Assembly (NCBI GenBank): GCA_015060975.1
Contig: SUXI01000003.1
Coordinates: 1-64,000, forward strand
Source of the DNA: Bacteroidales bacterium
Lineage (GTDB): Bacteria > Bacteroidota > Bacteroidia > Bacteroidales > Muribaculaceae
Length of the DNA: 64,000 nucleotides
Direction of reading: 5' to 3'
Shown: positions 1 through 6,985 of the stretch, piece after piece
Layout: each line of letters opens with the position of its first letter
Position numbering within the stretch: the stretch's first letter is position 1
Position numbers and translations under genes: made by a program
Notes under the pieces: model-generated
The model's input: only the letters and a program-made list of their open reading frames with translations
The model's database searches: none
Told to the model about the DNA's origin: nothing

Positions 1-330
1 GTAGGAACGACTAAGTCTGATACTTTGGCTGAGTGCCTCTATGAGGCGGCTGAGGAAGAGCTGAGAGATTATACCAATCGAATGGTGCAGGGTAAGCTCT
101 CAGGTCATTATACGACTCAGCAACGACCTATCCGAACCGATAAAGTAGATGGCGATGATGATATAGAGTCGAACTTCTATGTATTGAGGCATACCAAATG
201 TGCTGCGGTTCTCACAGAGAACCTCTTTCAGGATAATAAGGCTGATGTTTCCTATCTGATGTCTGAAAGAGGTAAAGAAGCAATCGTAAATCTCCATATA
301 AAGGGAATTGTTAAATACCTATCAAAATGA
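1..330 (+). CDS. N-acetylmuramoyl-L-alanine amidase (Amidase_3), C-terminal part
   Basis: The frame is open from the first base, so the start lies outside the window; the TTG at 25 is internal. The visible 109 residues match the C-terminal half of Amidase_3 zinc amidases, which cut the bond between muramic acid and the stem peptide. The segment CAAVLTENLFQDNKAD carries the conserved Glu of the family, followed by the usual C-terminal helix. The next gene overlaps by 4 nt (ATGA) and looks like a spanin, so this is probably the endolysin of a prophage lysis cassette. The N-terminal zinc ligands are not visible, so activity cannot be judged. Confidence 0.8.
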   Translation, partial: VGTTKSDTLAECLYEAAEEELRDYTNRMVQGKLSGHYTTQQRPIRTDKVDGDDDIESNFYVLRHTKCAAVLTENLFQDNKADVSYLMSERGKEAIVNLHIKGIVKYLSK

Positions 331-833
331 AAAAGTTACTTAATTTAATCGCTCTTATTGCGATTTTTCTCACGATGCAATCGTGCAGTAAGAAACTCTA
401 CCCTCCGTCTATTGTAGAAACAAGAGACTCGGTAAGGGTTGAGACCAAAGTTATTATCAAGACTGAGAAAGATACGGTCTATATCGAAGTTCCTGCTCAG
501 AGTGCAGAACGTACAACACAGGATAGTACCTCTCATCTCGAAACAGACTTTGCGACCTCCGATGCTCGAATAGAGCAGGATGGTTCACTATTCCACGACT
601 TGAAGAATAAGCCGCAGAAAAGACCTGCCGAGACCGAGAAGCAAATTATTGTACGAGACTCGATTATATACAGAGATAAAAAAGTCGAAGTACCTGTGCC
701 TGTCGAAAGAGAATTAACTTGGTGGGAGCATACTTCGATTAAATGGTTTCCTTACTCACTCGTTGCATTACTCGCCGCTCTTGTAATCATATTCAGGAAA
801 CCTCTCTTTGCATTGATACGAAGATTTATCTAA
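327..833 (+). CDS. Lipoprotein with C-terminal membrane anchor, candidate one-component spanin
   Basis: The protein has 168 residues. It starts with a lipoprotein signal whose lipobox ends at MQSC (Cys20), followed by a charged, Glu/Lys/Thr-rich periplasmic stretch. It ends in a hydrophobic helix at about 140-158 (WFPYSLVALLAALVIIF) and a basic tail. An N-terminal lipid anchor plus a C-terminal inner-membrane helix is the layout of phage u-spanins such as T1 gp11, which fuse inner and outer membranes at the last step of lysis. The 4-nt overlap with the upstream amidase supports a lysis role. The fold is inferred from layout only; I recognise no named family. Confidence 0.6.
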   Translation: MKKLLNLIALIAIFLTMQSCSKKLYPPSIVETRDSVRVETKVIIKTEKDTVYIEVPAQSAERTTQDSTSHLETDFATSDARIEQDGSLFHDLKNKPQKRPAETEKQIIVRDSIIYRDKKVEVPVPVERELTWWEHTSIKWFPYSLVALLAALVIIFRKPLFALIRRFI

Positions 834-836
834 CTA

Positions 837-868
837 TTTGGCTGTCTGCTAAAAAATATATACCTTTG
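837..868 (+). promoter_or_regulatory. Bacteroidetes-type promoter of a small RNA unit
   Basis: TTTG at 837-840 is followed after 20 nt by TACCTTTG at 861-868, a full match to the -33/-7 consensus of Bacteroidetes. Transcription should start near 871-875. No open reading frame follows; the next signal is a terminator at 922. Confidence 0.6.
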
Positions 869-869
869 T

Positions 870-962
870 CGCAGCTGATTTCAGTTGCCGATAAAGCGAC
901 TTTCATCAGTTGCGTTGAATACCCCTCTCAATGTCTGAAAAATCAGCATTGAGAGGGAATTT
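870..962 (+). ncRNA. Candidate structured small RNA of about 95 nt
   Basis: Between a consensus promoter and a strong terminator lies a short transcript with nested stems. CGCAGCTGAT (870-879) pairs with ATCAGTTGCG (905-914) over 10 bp with one G-U pair. Inside it AGTTGC (883-888) pairs with GCGACT (896-901). The terminator hairpin follows at 923-957. No start codon with a reasonable frame is present. The unit sits right after the lysis genes. Its layout resembles the 5' part of the two cassette leaders at 23334 and 35238 but the bases are unrelated. Function unknown. Confidence 0.45.
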
Positions 963-965
963 TTA
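923..965 (+). terminator. Rho-independent terminator
   Basis: CCCTCTCAATG (923-933) pairs perfectly with CATTGAGAGGG (947-957), extended inside by CTGA/TCAG, and is followed by a T-rich run. Confidence 0.8.
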
Positions 966-1112
966 TATATTTTGTTACCAGCTTGTTACTCAATGATTAT
1001 TATATGATACTTAAATAATTGTAATTCATATATTTATATGATATACCTTACATTTTGCATCGGAAAGTAAGCCGTTGATTATCAATACTTAAATCAATCA
1101 TAAATGATTAAT
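966..1112. other. AT-rich intergenic stretch
   Basis: I see no gene, convincing promoter or repeat here. It separates the small RNA unit from the weak hairpin at 1113. Confidence 0.4.
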
Positions 1113-1140
1113 ATAGCACTCTTTACGGGTGCTATTTTAA
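1113..1140 (+). terminator. Probable terminator hairpin
   Basis: TAGCAC (1114-1119) pairs with GTGCTA (1129-1134), followed by TTTT. Confidence 0.45.
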
Positions 1141-1263
1141 CACCTCTGCACCGAGAATGACGACTACAAGTATTACCAGACGCTCAACCTCCCCTGCATC
1201 AAACGCGGCTTTATGGGCTACCATTGCAACTATGGAGCACTGCTGAGAGATGTTGAGGTATAA
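1141..1263 (+). pseudogene. Short coding remnant without a start codon
   Basis: The frame opens after a stop at 1138-1140 and runs 40 codons to TAA at 1261-1263. It contains YKYYQTLNLPCIKRGFMGYH and then HCNYGALLRDVEV. The residue mix (paired Tyr, Cys, Arg/Lys) and codon use look like true coding sequence, with GC content above the flanks. There is no start codon and no ribosome site. It lies 53 bp from the left end of the IS982-type element. I read it as the 3' scrap of an older gene. No family is recognised. Confidence 0.35.
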
Positions 1264-1342
1264 TTTACCTACTTAATTCCTTATTATTTATGACTTAAAA
1301 ATAGCCCAAACCTCCATATTTAACGAGAGTTCGATATAATAA

Positions 1343-2245
1343 TTAGAAAAGCGTAAGTTGATTATCGTCCACAAATTCCACAGAAATAGACGGCTTCTTC
1401 GGGAAGAAACAATAAGCAGCAATAGCACTCAAGGCATTAGAGATAAAGTTCTCAAAAGAACGATGCCTTGAGAGTTCAATTTGAGCAATATTTTTCAGTT
1501 CATCGTTAACCGACTCAATCAAAGCTCTTTTTCGTATCATGATTTTATCAGTAACCGAAAGTAACATATTTTTCATGTTGTTTTTTATTTTGGTTACCAA
1601 CTGAATGCCATTCATAAACAAGAACTCAAACAATTGAGCACCAAGATAGCCTTTATCCCCACATAATTTCCCTTTTACATTTTTGATGAAGTTTTCAGAA
1701 TAAAGAGGTTGTCTGTCATCTACATTCCCTGGAGTAAACATAAAGTTCAATATCTCACCTTTGTCATTGATTATTAAATGTAACTTAAATCCATAAAACC
1801 ACCCCATGGAACATTTGCCTCTTTGGGCAATACCCTTGAATGTTTTGTGAATTAGTATTCTTTGCGATTTGCATACCCTTAAAGGAGTTGAATCCACATA
1901 TGCAATACCGGTACACTCGCTTAATAAAACATTCTTGATAAATAATGCTAAAATCAATGTGACAGATTTCTGTAATTCCACAAAACGATTGTATGAAACA
2001 GTTTTAGGGAATAAGTGTGTCAAATGTTTACATACATATTGGGTATAATAATGCTTCAAGCATTTAAAACCTCCTTTGTGGAATAATATCAAGATTGTTA
2101 TAACCTCAGCTTCAGATAGCCTGGAAGGTTTGTTTCGATGTTTTTTACCATCATCAACTTGTGATTTTTTCAATTCTGATGAAAAATATTTGCAGAAATC
2201 ATCTGCAAGATAGAAAATAGCTGTAATTTTGTCCGCGGTAAACAT
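1343..2245 (-). CDS. IS982-family transposase
   Basis: The 300-residue protein is full length for the family. DDE residues can be seen: Asp118 in YVDSTPLRVC, Asp197 in CGDKGYLG and Glu244 in RALIESVNDEL, with the typical KRALIE/NDELKN helix after the last. The gene fills the space between the inverted ends, and the stop codon lies 4 bp inside the left repeat. It looks intact and may still be active. The enzyme would cut and join the IS ends. Confidence 0.85.
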   Translation of the reverse strand: MFTADKITAIFYLADDFCKYFSSELKKSQVDDGKKHRNKPSRLSEAEVITILILFHKGGFKCLKHYYTQYVCKHLTHLFPKTVSYNRFVELQKSVTLILALFIKNVLLSECTGIAYVDSTPLRVCKSQRILIHKTFKGIAQRGKCSMGWFYGFKLHLIINDKGEILNFMFTPGNVDDRQPLYSENFIKNVKGKLCGDKGYLGAQLFEFLFMNGIQLVTKIKNNMKNMLLSVTDKIMIRKRALIESVNDELKNIAQIELSRHRSFENFISNALSAIAAYCFFPKKPSISVEFVDDNQLTLF

Positions 2246-2316
2246 TGCGATAATCTTTTGTAAATCTTGTAATTAGACACTATAAATTTACTAAAATTAT
2301 CCGTAATTGCCAAGAG

Positions 2317-2357
2317 AATCAGCCATTTAGTTAATGCTAAATGGCTGATTTGTTTTT
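2317..2357 (+). terminator. Hairpin with T-run inside the IS982 right end
   Basis: AATCAGCCATTTAG (2317-2330) and CTAAATGGCTGATT (2337-2350) form a perfect 14-bp stem followed by TTTGTTTTT. It sits upstream of the transposase start, near the IS edge. On the plus strand it would stop transcripts leaving the IS to the right. Confidence 0.65.
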
Positions 2358-2512
2358 ATATAACTATTGATCCCCTTATATCGAACTCACGTTAAATAGT
2401 ATTGTTTGCAGTAAATCCTTGTGCCTTATCTCCACTTGACGCATGCCCTGATTTGCTCGTAAATTTTAATCGCTCTCAGTGAACAGTTTTTAATCTCAAA
2501 ATCTCAAAAGTT

Positions 2513-2857
2513 ATGTCAAAGACAGTTGCAAATTCAGAAGTTAAAGTAGCTAACAAGAAAAGCTCACGCAAGGCTAAAGACGAGCCACAAGTTGGATTAA
2601 AAGTGGAAGAAGTGGCAGTGGTTAAATCGGAAAATCCCGAAGTGGTATTTTCAAAGAAGCTCATCTGCGTAAAGCCCTCATTCGGTCGCTGGTATGTTTA
2701 CTTCCGTGGCGTTAAACCCGAAGACAATGTGGGCTGTGGTTGCAAAACAGCTAAATCGGCTATCCGATATATGATGTACCTCAAGAAAAATCACGATGCC
2801 GAAATCTATAACAAAGATTATCAAATTCTTAAAGCCGAAGTCGCAAAGGAGGCGTAA
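2513..2857 (+). CDS. Small basic phage protein of unknown function
   Basis: It has 114 residues. The first 40 are rich in Lys, Glu and Val and look disordered. The rest is compact, with a WYVYFRGVKPEDN segment followed by a CGCKTAKSAIRYMMYLKK helix, which could bind nucleic acid or protein. It starts after an A-rich leader (AAAATCTCAAAAGTT) typical of Bacteroidetes translation starts. Two more small genes follow in the same direction with similar leaders, so they probably share one transcript. I recognise no family. Confidence 0.6.
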   Translation: MSKTVANSEVKVANKKSSRKAKDEPQVGLKVEEVAVVKSENPEVVFSKKLICVKPSFGRWYVYFRGVKPEDNVGCGCKTAKSAIRYMMYLKKNHDAEIYNKDYQILKAEVAKEA

Positions 2858-2906
2858 GCCTCTTTTGCCCTTTGTGGCTATTGTTTCACAATAAAATCAC
2901 AAAACA

Positions 2907-3110
2907 ATGAACGAATACAAAGTTTACACAAAATCGAATTGGTGGCGAATTGAAGCCGATGACGATGTAGATGCAATGAGAAAAGCACTATGGTTTTGCT
3001 ATCGTGATGATGAAGAGTTCGTAAAGATAGTACGCGAAAATTATCACTCTCCCTATACACTACGCATTGCCGTGATAGACAATAAAACATTTGAATCATA
3101 CACAATATAA
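2907..3110 (+). CDS. Small acidic protein of unknown function
   Basis: It has 67 residues, starting with MNEYKVYTKSNWWRIEADD. Such a beta-strand start followed by an acidic turn and a helix (DAMRKALWFCYRDDEEF) is common in small phage proteins, but no family is recognised. The leader AATAAAATCACAAAACA resembles the one before the next gene (AATATAAAATCACAGATT), so the two are probably translated from the same message. It lies 49 nt after the preceding gene. Confidence 0.5.
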   Translation: MNEYKVYTKSNWWRIEADDDVDAMRKALWFCYRDDEEFVKIVRENYHSPYTLRIAVIDNKTFESYTI

Positions 3111-3121
3111 AATCACAGATT

Positions 3122-3364
3122 ATGGAATTAGACAAATTCACAAAAGAAGAGCTTGACGAACTTTTTGAAGCGTCGTTCAAAGTCAAAGAAATTATGGAGA
3201 GATACGACAATTGGCGTAATCTCATTCTCGACAATCAAATCTATCGCCACAATTTCCTGCTTGTGCAGCTGGTAATGGGTGAATGGAAGAAAGGAATCTT
3301 ATCACCAATCAAAAAATCGGCTTATTGGTCAAAAATAGTACATAAAAATATTGTAATCGATTGA
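3122..3364 (+). pseudogene. Small gene truncated by an IS256-like insertion
   Basis: The reading frame has 80 codons. Residues 1-65 are native: a helical, acidic protein starting MELDKFTKEELDELFEASF. From about 3319 the DNA is the inverted end of the neighbouring IS, so the last 14 residues (AYWSKIVHKNIVID) are encoded by the IS end. The original C-terminus is lost, and I do not find its continuation right of the IS at 4422. Function unknown. Confidence 0.55.
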
Positions 3365-4421
3365 AATTCTTAAATTTGTGCTATTTGAATTAGAAATGGA
3401 TAAAAAGTTTGTCCAAAATGTGGTCAAAAATGGCTCGTAAAACACGGATTTAATGCGGGTCGTCAACGTTATTTTTGTGCTAACTGCCATCGCCATTCTG
3501 TATTACCAATAGCTCGCAGATCCACTTCATCAAAGAGGCTATATGAAGAGTATGTAAAGGGCAAGCAAACCCTTTCTGAAATAGCGGAACGGCATGGCTT
3601 GTCGGTGAGTACCGTGCAGCGAAGGATGCGTCAGGTTCATTCGACGCGGATTGTGTCTAAATACAAGGAGGTGGTAATTCTTATGGACGCAACTTATTGG
3701 GGTAGGAACTTTGGGGGTACTACTTATTGTGGATGCTTATCGCAAGCGGCTACAGTGGCGTAAATTTCTCGATAAAAAGGAAACCATTGCCGACTATTTA
3801 GAGGGTATTGAGTGGTTAGTGAATCACAGCTTTAACATTCTTGCAATAGTATGCGATGGTCTATGGGGGCTGCCGCAAGCTCTTGCTAAGCATAAGGTGC
3901 AATATTGTCATTTTCATCAAGTTAAGACCGTAGATGAGTATCTTACGAAGAATCCCCAGACCGATGCTGGCAAAGAATTGCAGAAAATAGCACATCTATT
4001 ATGCCATACTGACAAGGAGTCGTTTATTGGTCTGTTAGAGACGTGGCACAACAAATGGGGTGAATGGCTAAAACATAGAACTCTTGATCGAAAAACGGGG
4101 AAGAAATCATATACCCATCAGCGAGTGAGAAGCGCATATTTTTCAATGAAAAGACATCTCAAATGGCTGTGGACTTGGTATGATAATCCGGATATACCAA
4201 TACCGAATACGAACAACATACTCGAAGCGATAAATACGGATTTGAAGACTAAATTAAGGGTACATAATGGTATGTCAAAGCGGTATCGAAAACTCTTTAT
4301 AGACGAGTATTTTAGACTAAAATGGAAATAATAAATGCGGGTATTACCCGCATTTATGTACTATTTTTGACCAATAAACAAATATCGCTCCATTTTTATG
4401 TACTATTTTGACCAATAAGCC
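3319..4421 (+). mobile_element. IS256-like element (variant with Zn-binding N-terminus), with a doubled right end
   Basis: The left end, from GGCTTATTGGTCAAAAATAG at 3319, is matched in reverse at 4392-4421 and again at 4353-4377. The inner right copy keeps the same five-A/T run as the left end; the outer copy has lost one base but matches through GGC. Either the true IS is 3322-4377 and sits beside an older end, or the element carries two ends. The transposase inside is broken. I saw no target duplication. Confidence 0.65.
3397..4331 (+). pseudogene. IS256-like transposase (variant Zn-binding type), two frameshifts
   Basis: Read in pieces, the protein starts MDK at 3397, then CPKCG...CANC (zinc-ribbon, 3412-3490) and a helix-turn-helix region, LSEIAERHGLSVSTVQRRM. 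It then has MDATYWG (first catalytic Asp), and after 3711 CDGLWGLP (second Asp) and NNILEAIN (Glu). Two one-base shifts break it: near the A-run at 3400 and at the five-G run around 3704-3708. The second part (3711-4331, 206 codons) is open. This order matches transposases of the IS256 family variant found in Bacteroidetes. The copy should be inactive unless the G-run is slippery. Confidence 0.75.
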
Positions 4422-4451
4422 ACAAACATATACATATTATAATTACAAGTT

Positions 4452-4469
4452 CCCAAGTGGGACCACACA
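4452..4469 (+). repeat. tRNA 3'-end remnant, candidate att site
   Basis: CCCAAGTGGGACCACACA is identical to the last bases of tRNA(CAT) plus four bases beyond it at 43501-43518, but in the opposite orientation. There is no tRNA body to its left. It separates phage-type genes from chromosomal genes, as an att site does. Confidence 0.7.
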
Positions 4470-4471
4470 AC

Positions 4472-4514
4472 AAATCGCTAAGTAGTTGAAATCAACTCTT
4501 AGCGATTTTTCTTT
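4472..4514 (+). terminator. Strong terminator, probably of the original tRNA gene
   Basis: AAATCGCTAAG (4472-4482) pairs with CTTAGCGATTT (4498-4508), with an inner AGTTGA/TCAACT stem, followed by TTCTTTT. It follows the att remnant directly. Confidence 0.8.
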
Positions 4515-4579
4515 TAGATTTTTGGGCTTATTATTTAATTTAACTAATAACATGTTTTTATCACCTTTTTATTGCAAAT

Positions 4580-5041
4580 CTATTTTAGTTCTTCTTCGTA
4601 CATGAGGTAGTGGGCTTCAGTCATGCCAAGGTGTTGATATGCTTGTTGGCCTGTAAAATTGGTCTTATCGACATAAAGGCGTATTTGCGAAACATTTTGT
4701 TCACGAGCCATTTGTTTTACCCACTCATACATTGCCCGATACACTCCTTTGCCTCGATGTAGAGACTCCACATATACACTTTGAATCCACCAATACCATT
4801 GGCAATTCCAGTCGCTCCATTCGCGGGTGAGCATTAGGCTACCCACAACTTTTCCCTCGCAACGCGCCACGATATATTGCCCTTTGGCTTCGTCGTCCAT
4901 CGCCATTGTTACGCCACGAGTCACTCGTTCAAGGTCTAATGTTGTACCCTCCGATTCCATTGCCATCGCCACTTGAAACCCTGCGATGGCGTTGATGTCA
5001 TTAGTTGTGCCTACTTTTATTTCGTATGTGTTGTCGCTCAT
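4580..5041 (-). CDS. GNAT-family N-acetyltransferase
   Basis: The 153-residue protein has the GNAT fold order. There is a central strand, VARCEGKVVGSLMLT, then WIQSVYVESLHRGKGVYRAMYEWV, whose RGKGV...A segment is the acetyl-CoA pyrophosphate loop. A C-terminal part follows, IRLYVDKTNFTGQQAYQHLGM. It would move an acetyl group from acetyl-CoA to an amine; the substrate cannot be told. The length is normal. It is on the minus strand with the flavoprotein gene, 81 nt apart, and may share its transcript. Confidence 0.85.
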   Translation of the reverse strand: MSDNTYEIKVGTTNDINAIAGFQVAMAMESEGTTLDLERVTRGVTMAMDDEAKGQYIVARCEGKVVGSLMLTREWSDWNCQWYWWIQSVYVESLHRGKGVYRAMYEWVKQMAREQNVSQIRLYVDKTNFTGQQAYQHLGMTEAHYLMYEEELK

Positions 5042-5122
5042 TTGGGGAATGTTTAAAAGTGAAATGATAATTGAATTTAGTCCTTATTTGGTGATCTCCA
5101 TTTGATATGGTGCGATAGAAGC

Positions 5123-5767
5123 TTATGATAATATTTTCTTAGCCATTTCTTTGCCGGCAGTGTGGGCTTTCAGCAGGTCGGTGTCCCAGTTTTGGTCACG
5201 CCATGCGTGTTTTGCTTCTTCCGAGAACCCGCCAAGTTCGTAGTGGTCGTAGTGCGCAACCTGACAAGTATTGTAGGCGACAATGCGTTGAGGTTCGCCA
5301 AGTGCCGATGTGATACAAAACGCCATGGTGCCTAACCCATTGCTATTGTTGCGCTCGGGCGTGCCGTTCATAGTCTCAACCAATACCACCGGCATTCCTT
5401 TTGGCGCAGTCAAGCCATAATCGTTGTATGAGAGCCATGGGAATGCTAAGCGTTCCAAGAAAGTGCGCATCTGTCCTGTGACTTCGCCGAAATATATGGG
5501 AGAACCAAGCACAAGCCCATCGGCAGTGGCAATCTCTTCCAAAACGGGTGTAAGAGCGTCTTTGAAACGGCATATATTCGATGCCTTGCCTTTCAACTTG
5601 CATGCCAAGCACGATACGCACCCCTTATAATCGAGGTCATAAAGGCGTATAATCTTCACGTTAATTTCTTCGCTCACACTCTTTGCTCCCTCGGCAAAGG
5701 CATTTAAGATAGCCGCTGTATTCATTTTTTTGCGAGGTCCGCCATCTATGATTATAATATTTTTCAT
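5123..5767 (-). CDS. NADPH-dependent FMN reductase / iron-sulfur flavoprotein family
   Basis: It has 214 residues with a flavodoxin-like fold. IIDGGPRKKMNTAAIL near the start binds the FMN phosphate. The Cys cluster CVSCLACKLKG continues to a third Cys in NICRFKD, as in iron-sulfur flavoproteins. LVLGSPIYFGEVTGQMRTFLER is the family signature. It probably passes electrons from NAD(P)H through FMN to a small acceptor. It lies downstream of cydB on the same strand but a terminator at 5781-5814 separates them. Confidence 0.8.
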   Translation of the reverse strand: MKNIIIIDGGPRKKMNTAAILNAFAEGAKSVSEEINVKIIRLYDLDYKGCVSCLACKLKGKASNICRFKDALTPVLEEIATADGLVLGSPIYFGEVTGQMRTFLERLAFPWLSYNDYGLTAPKGMPVVLVETMNGTPERNNSNGLGTMAFCITSALGEPQRIVAYNTCQVAHYDHYELGGFSEEAKHAWRDQNWDTDLLKAHTAGKEMAKKILS

Positions 5768-5780
5768 TGTTGCAATGGTT

Positions 5781-5814
5781 GAATAAAAGTCGGGGAACGA
5801 TGATATTCCCCGAC
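5781..5814 (-). terminator. Terminator of the cytochrome bd operon
   Basis: GTCGGGGAA (5789-5797) pairs with TTCCCCGAC (5806-5814). On the minus strand it is followed by TTTTATTC. It lies between cydB and the flavoprotein gene. Confidence 0.75.
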
Positions 5815-5833
5815 AATAAAACGTTATGGTTGA

Positions 5834-6976
5834 TTAATATTTATCTGAGTTTTTGAGCTCTTCGGTTGTGATTGATTTTTTATCCATCTTGCGCCAGAAG
5901 TAGGCGATATATGCCACAACAAAAGGAATGGCGAGCGACACGATTGCCATAGTGCTTAGCGTGAACTCGCTCGAACAACTATTGCTCAATGTGAGCGACG
6001 ATTGCAAGTCGGCCGACGATGGATAGTAGGCTGTGCCGTTATATCCGGCAATCATAAAGAGAGCCATCACGGCAAGCACTGTGCCGGGAGCTGCAAACCA
6101 TATTCCGCGTTTGAACGATGTTTTGTAGATTGTCATCACCACACCTGTAACAAGGAGGACTGCACCGATGAGGAACATGGCGAGGACGATAGGCATCTGC
6201 AAGAAGTTGTTGAGGTATTTACCACTTTCCATCACCACCACGCCATCGGCATTAACGGCAAAACCGTCCATGGTGAGAAGTTGATAAACGACCAATACCA
6301 ACATCACAAGGAAGCCGCAGAAACTGATAATCAAGCTGCGACGGAGTTGCGAAGCAAGTTTGTCGTTGGCGATATTGTTAATCGCATATAAAGCGCCGAG
6401 GCATATGGCCAAGAACATCACCATCAACCCGAATTCCACATTGAAATGATTGGTCACGGCTTCAAGCCCATGCCAACCGCTTGCCCACCGGCTAATCACG
6501 GGGGCGCCAATGTCGCCAACGGCATTTTTGTTGACAATGAATTGTGAGCCGGTGAAGAATGTACCCACTGCAGTGCCTATGAGCAGCGGCGCGAGGCAGC
6601 CATTGAGGGTGAGAAACACGCGGAATGTTTTCTTGCCTATGAGGTTGCCGGCTTTACTTTGGTATTCATATGATACGGCTTGAAGCACAAAGGTGATGAG
6701 AATGAGAATCCACACCCAATATGCACCGCCGAAACTGGTGCTGTAGAACAAGGGGAATGATGCGAAAAACGCACCGCCAAAGGTCACCAATGTGGTGAAA
6801 GTGAGTTCCCATTTGCGACCGGTGGAGTTTACAATAAGTTCGCGTTCATCTTCGTTCTTCCCGGCAAGGAAAATAAGCGCGTTGCCACCTTGTACAAAGA
6901 GAAGAAACACGAGTAATCCACCTAAAAGGGCGATTAAAAACCACCAATATTGTTGTAAAAATTCGTATGTAATCAT
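5834..6976 (-). CDS. cydB: Cytochrome bd ubiquinol oxidase subunit II
   Basis: It is a 380-residue, highly hydrophobic protein with about eight to nine membrane helices, matching CydB in length and order. The N-terminus YEFLQQYWWFLIALLGGLLVFLLFVQGG is the usual first helix. CydB pairs with CydA in the inner membrane to form the high-affinity quinol oxidase that reduces oxygen at low tension, important for nanaerobic growth of gut Bacteroidales. It starts 9 nt after cydA ends, so the two are co-transcribed and probably translationally coupled. Confidence 0.95.
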   Translation of the reverse strand: MITYEFLQQYWWFLIALLGGLLVFLLFVQGGNALIFLAGKNEDERELIVNSTGRKWELTFTTLVTFGGAFFASFPLFYSTSFGGAYWVWILILITFVLQAVSYEYQSKAGNLIGKKTFRVFLTLNGCLAPLLIGTAVGTFFTGSQFIVNKNAVGDIGAPVISRWASGWHGLEAVTNHFNVEFGLMVMFLAICLGALYAINNIANDKLASQLRRSLIISFCGFLVMLVLVVYQLLTMDGFAVNADGVVVMESGKYLNNFLQMPIVLAMFLIGAVLLVTGVVMTIYKTSFKRGIWFAAPGTVLAVMALFMIAGYNGTAYYPSSADLQSSLTLSNSCSSEFTLSTMAIVSLAIPFVVAYIAYFWRKMDKKSITTEELKNSDKY

Positions 6977-6985
6977 GGCTATAGC

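Larger units (their letters stand above)
1317..2398 (-). mobile_element. IS982-family insertion sequence with inverted ends
   Basis: The ends are TATTTAACGAGAGTTCGATA (from 1317, running to 1339) and its reverse complement at 2376-2398, with one mismatch in 23. Between them lies one transposase gene on the minus strand. The length of about 1.08 kb suits IS982. I could not find a clear target duplication, so the exact tips may lie a few bases inside or outside the stated limits. Confidence 0.75.
1..4469. mobile_element. Terminal part of a prophage-like element, ending in a tRNA-derived att remnant
   Basis: The stretch begins inside an amidase endolysin gene and continues with a spanin-like lipoprotein, a small RNA unit, an IS982-type element, three small orphan genes and an IS256-like element. 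It stops at an 18-bp match to the 3' end of the tRNA(CAT) seen at 43505-43578. There is no tRNA body next to that match, so it looks like the distal att site of an integrated element whose other end lies left of the window. Directly after it comes a strong terminator hairpin of the sort that follows a tRNA gene, then ordinary chromosomal genes. The left limit is unknown. Confidence 0.6.

Noticed and set aside
3704-3712. Programmed frameshift in the IS256-like transposase
   Set aside because: IS256-type transposases are made from one frame, and a second shift near 3400 also breaks the gene, so decay is more likely.
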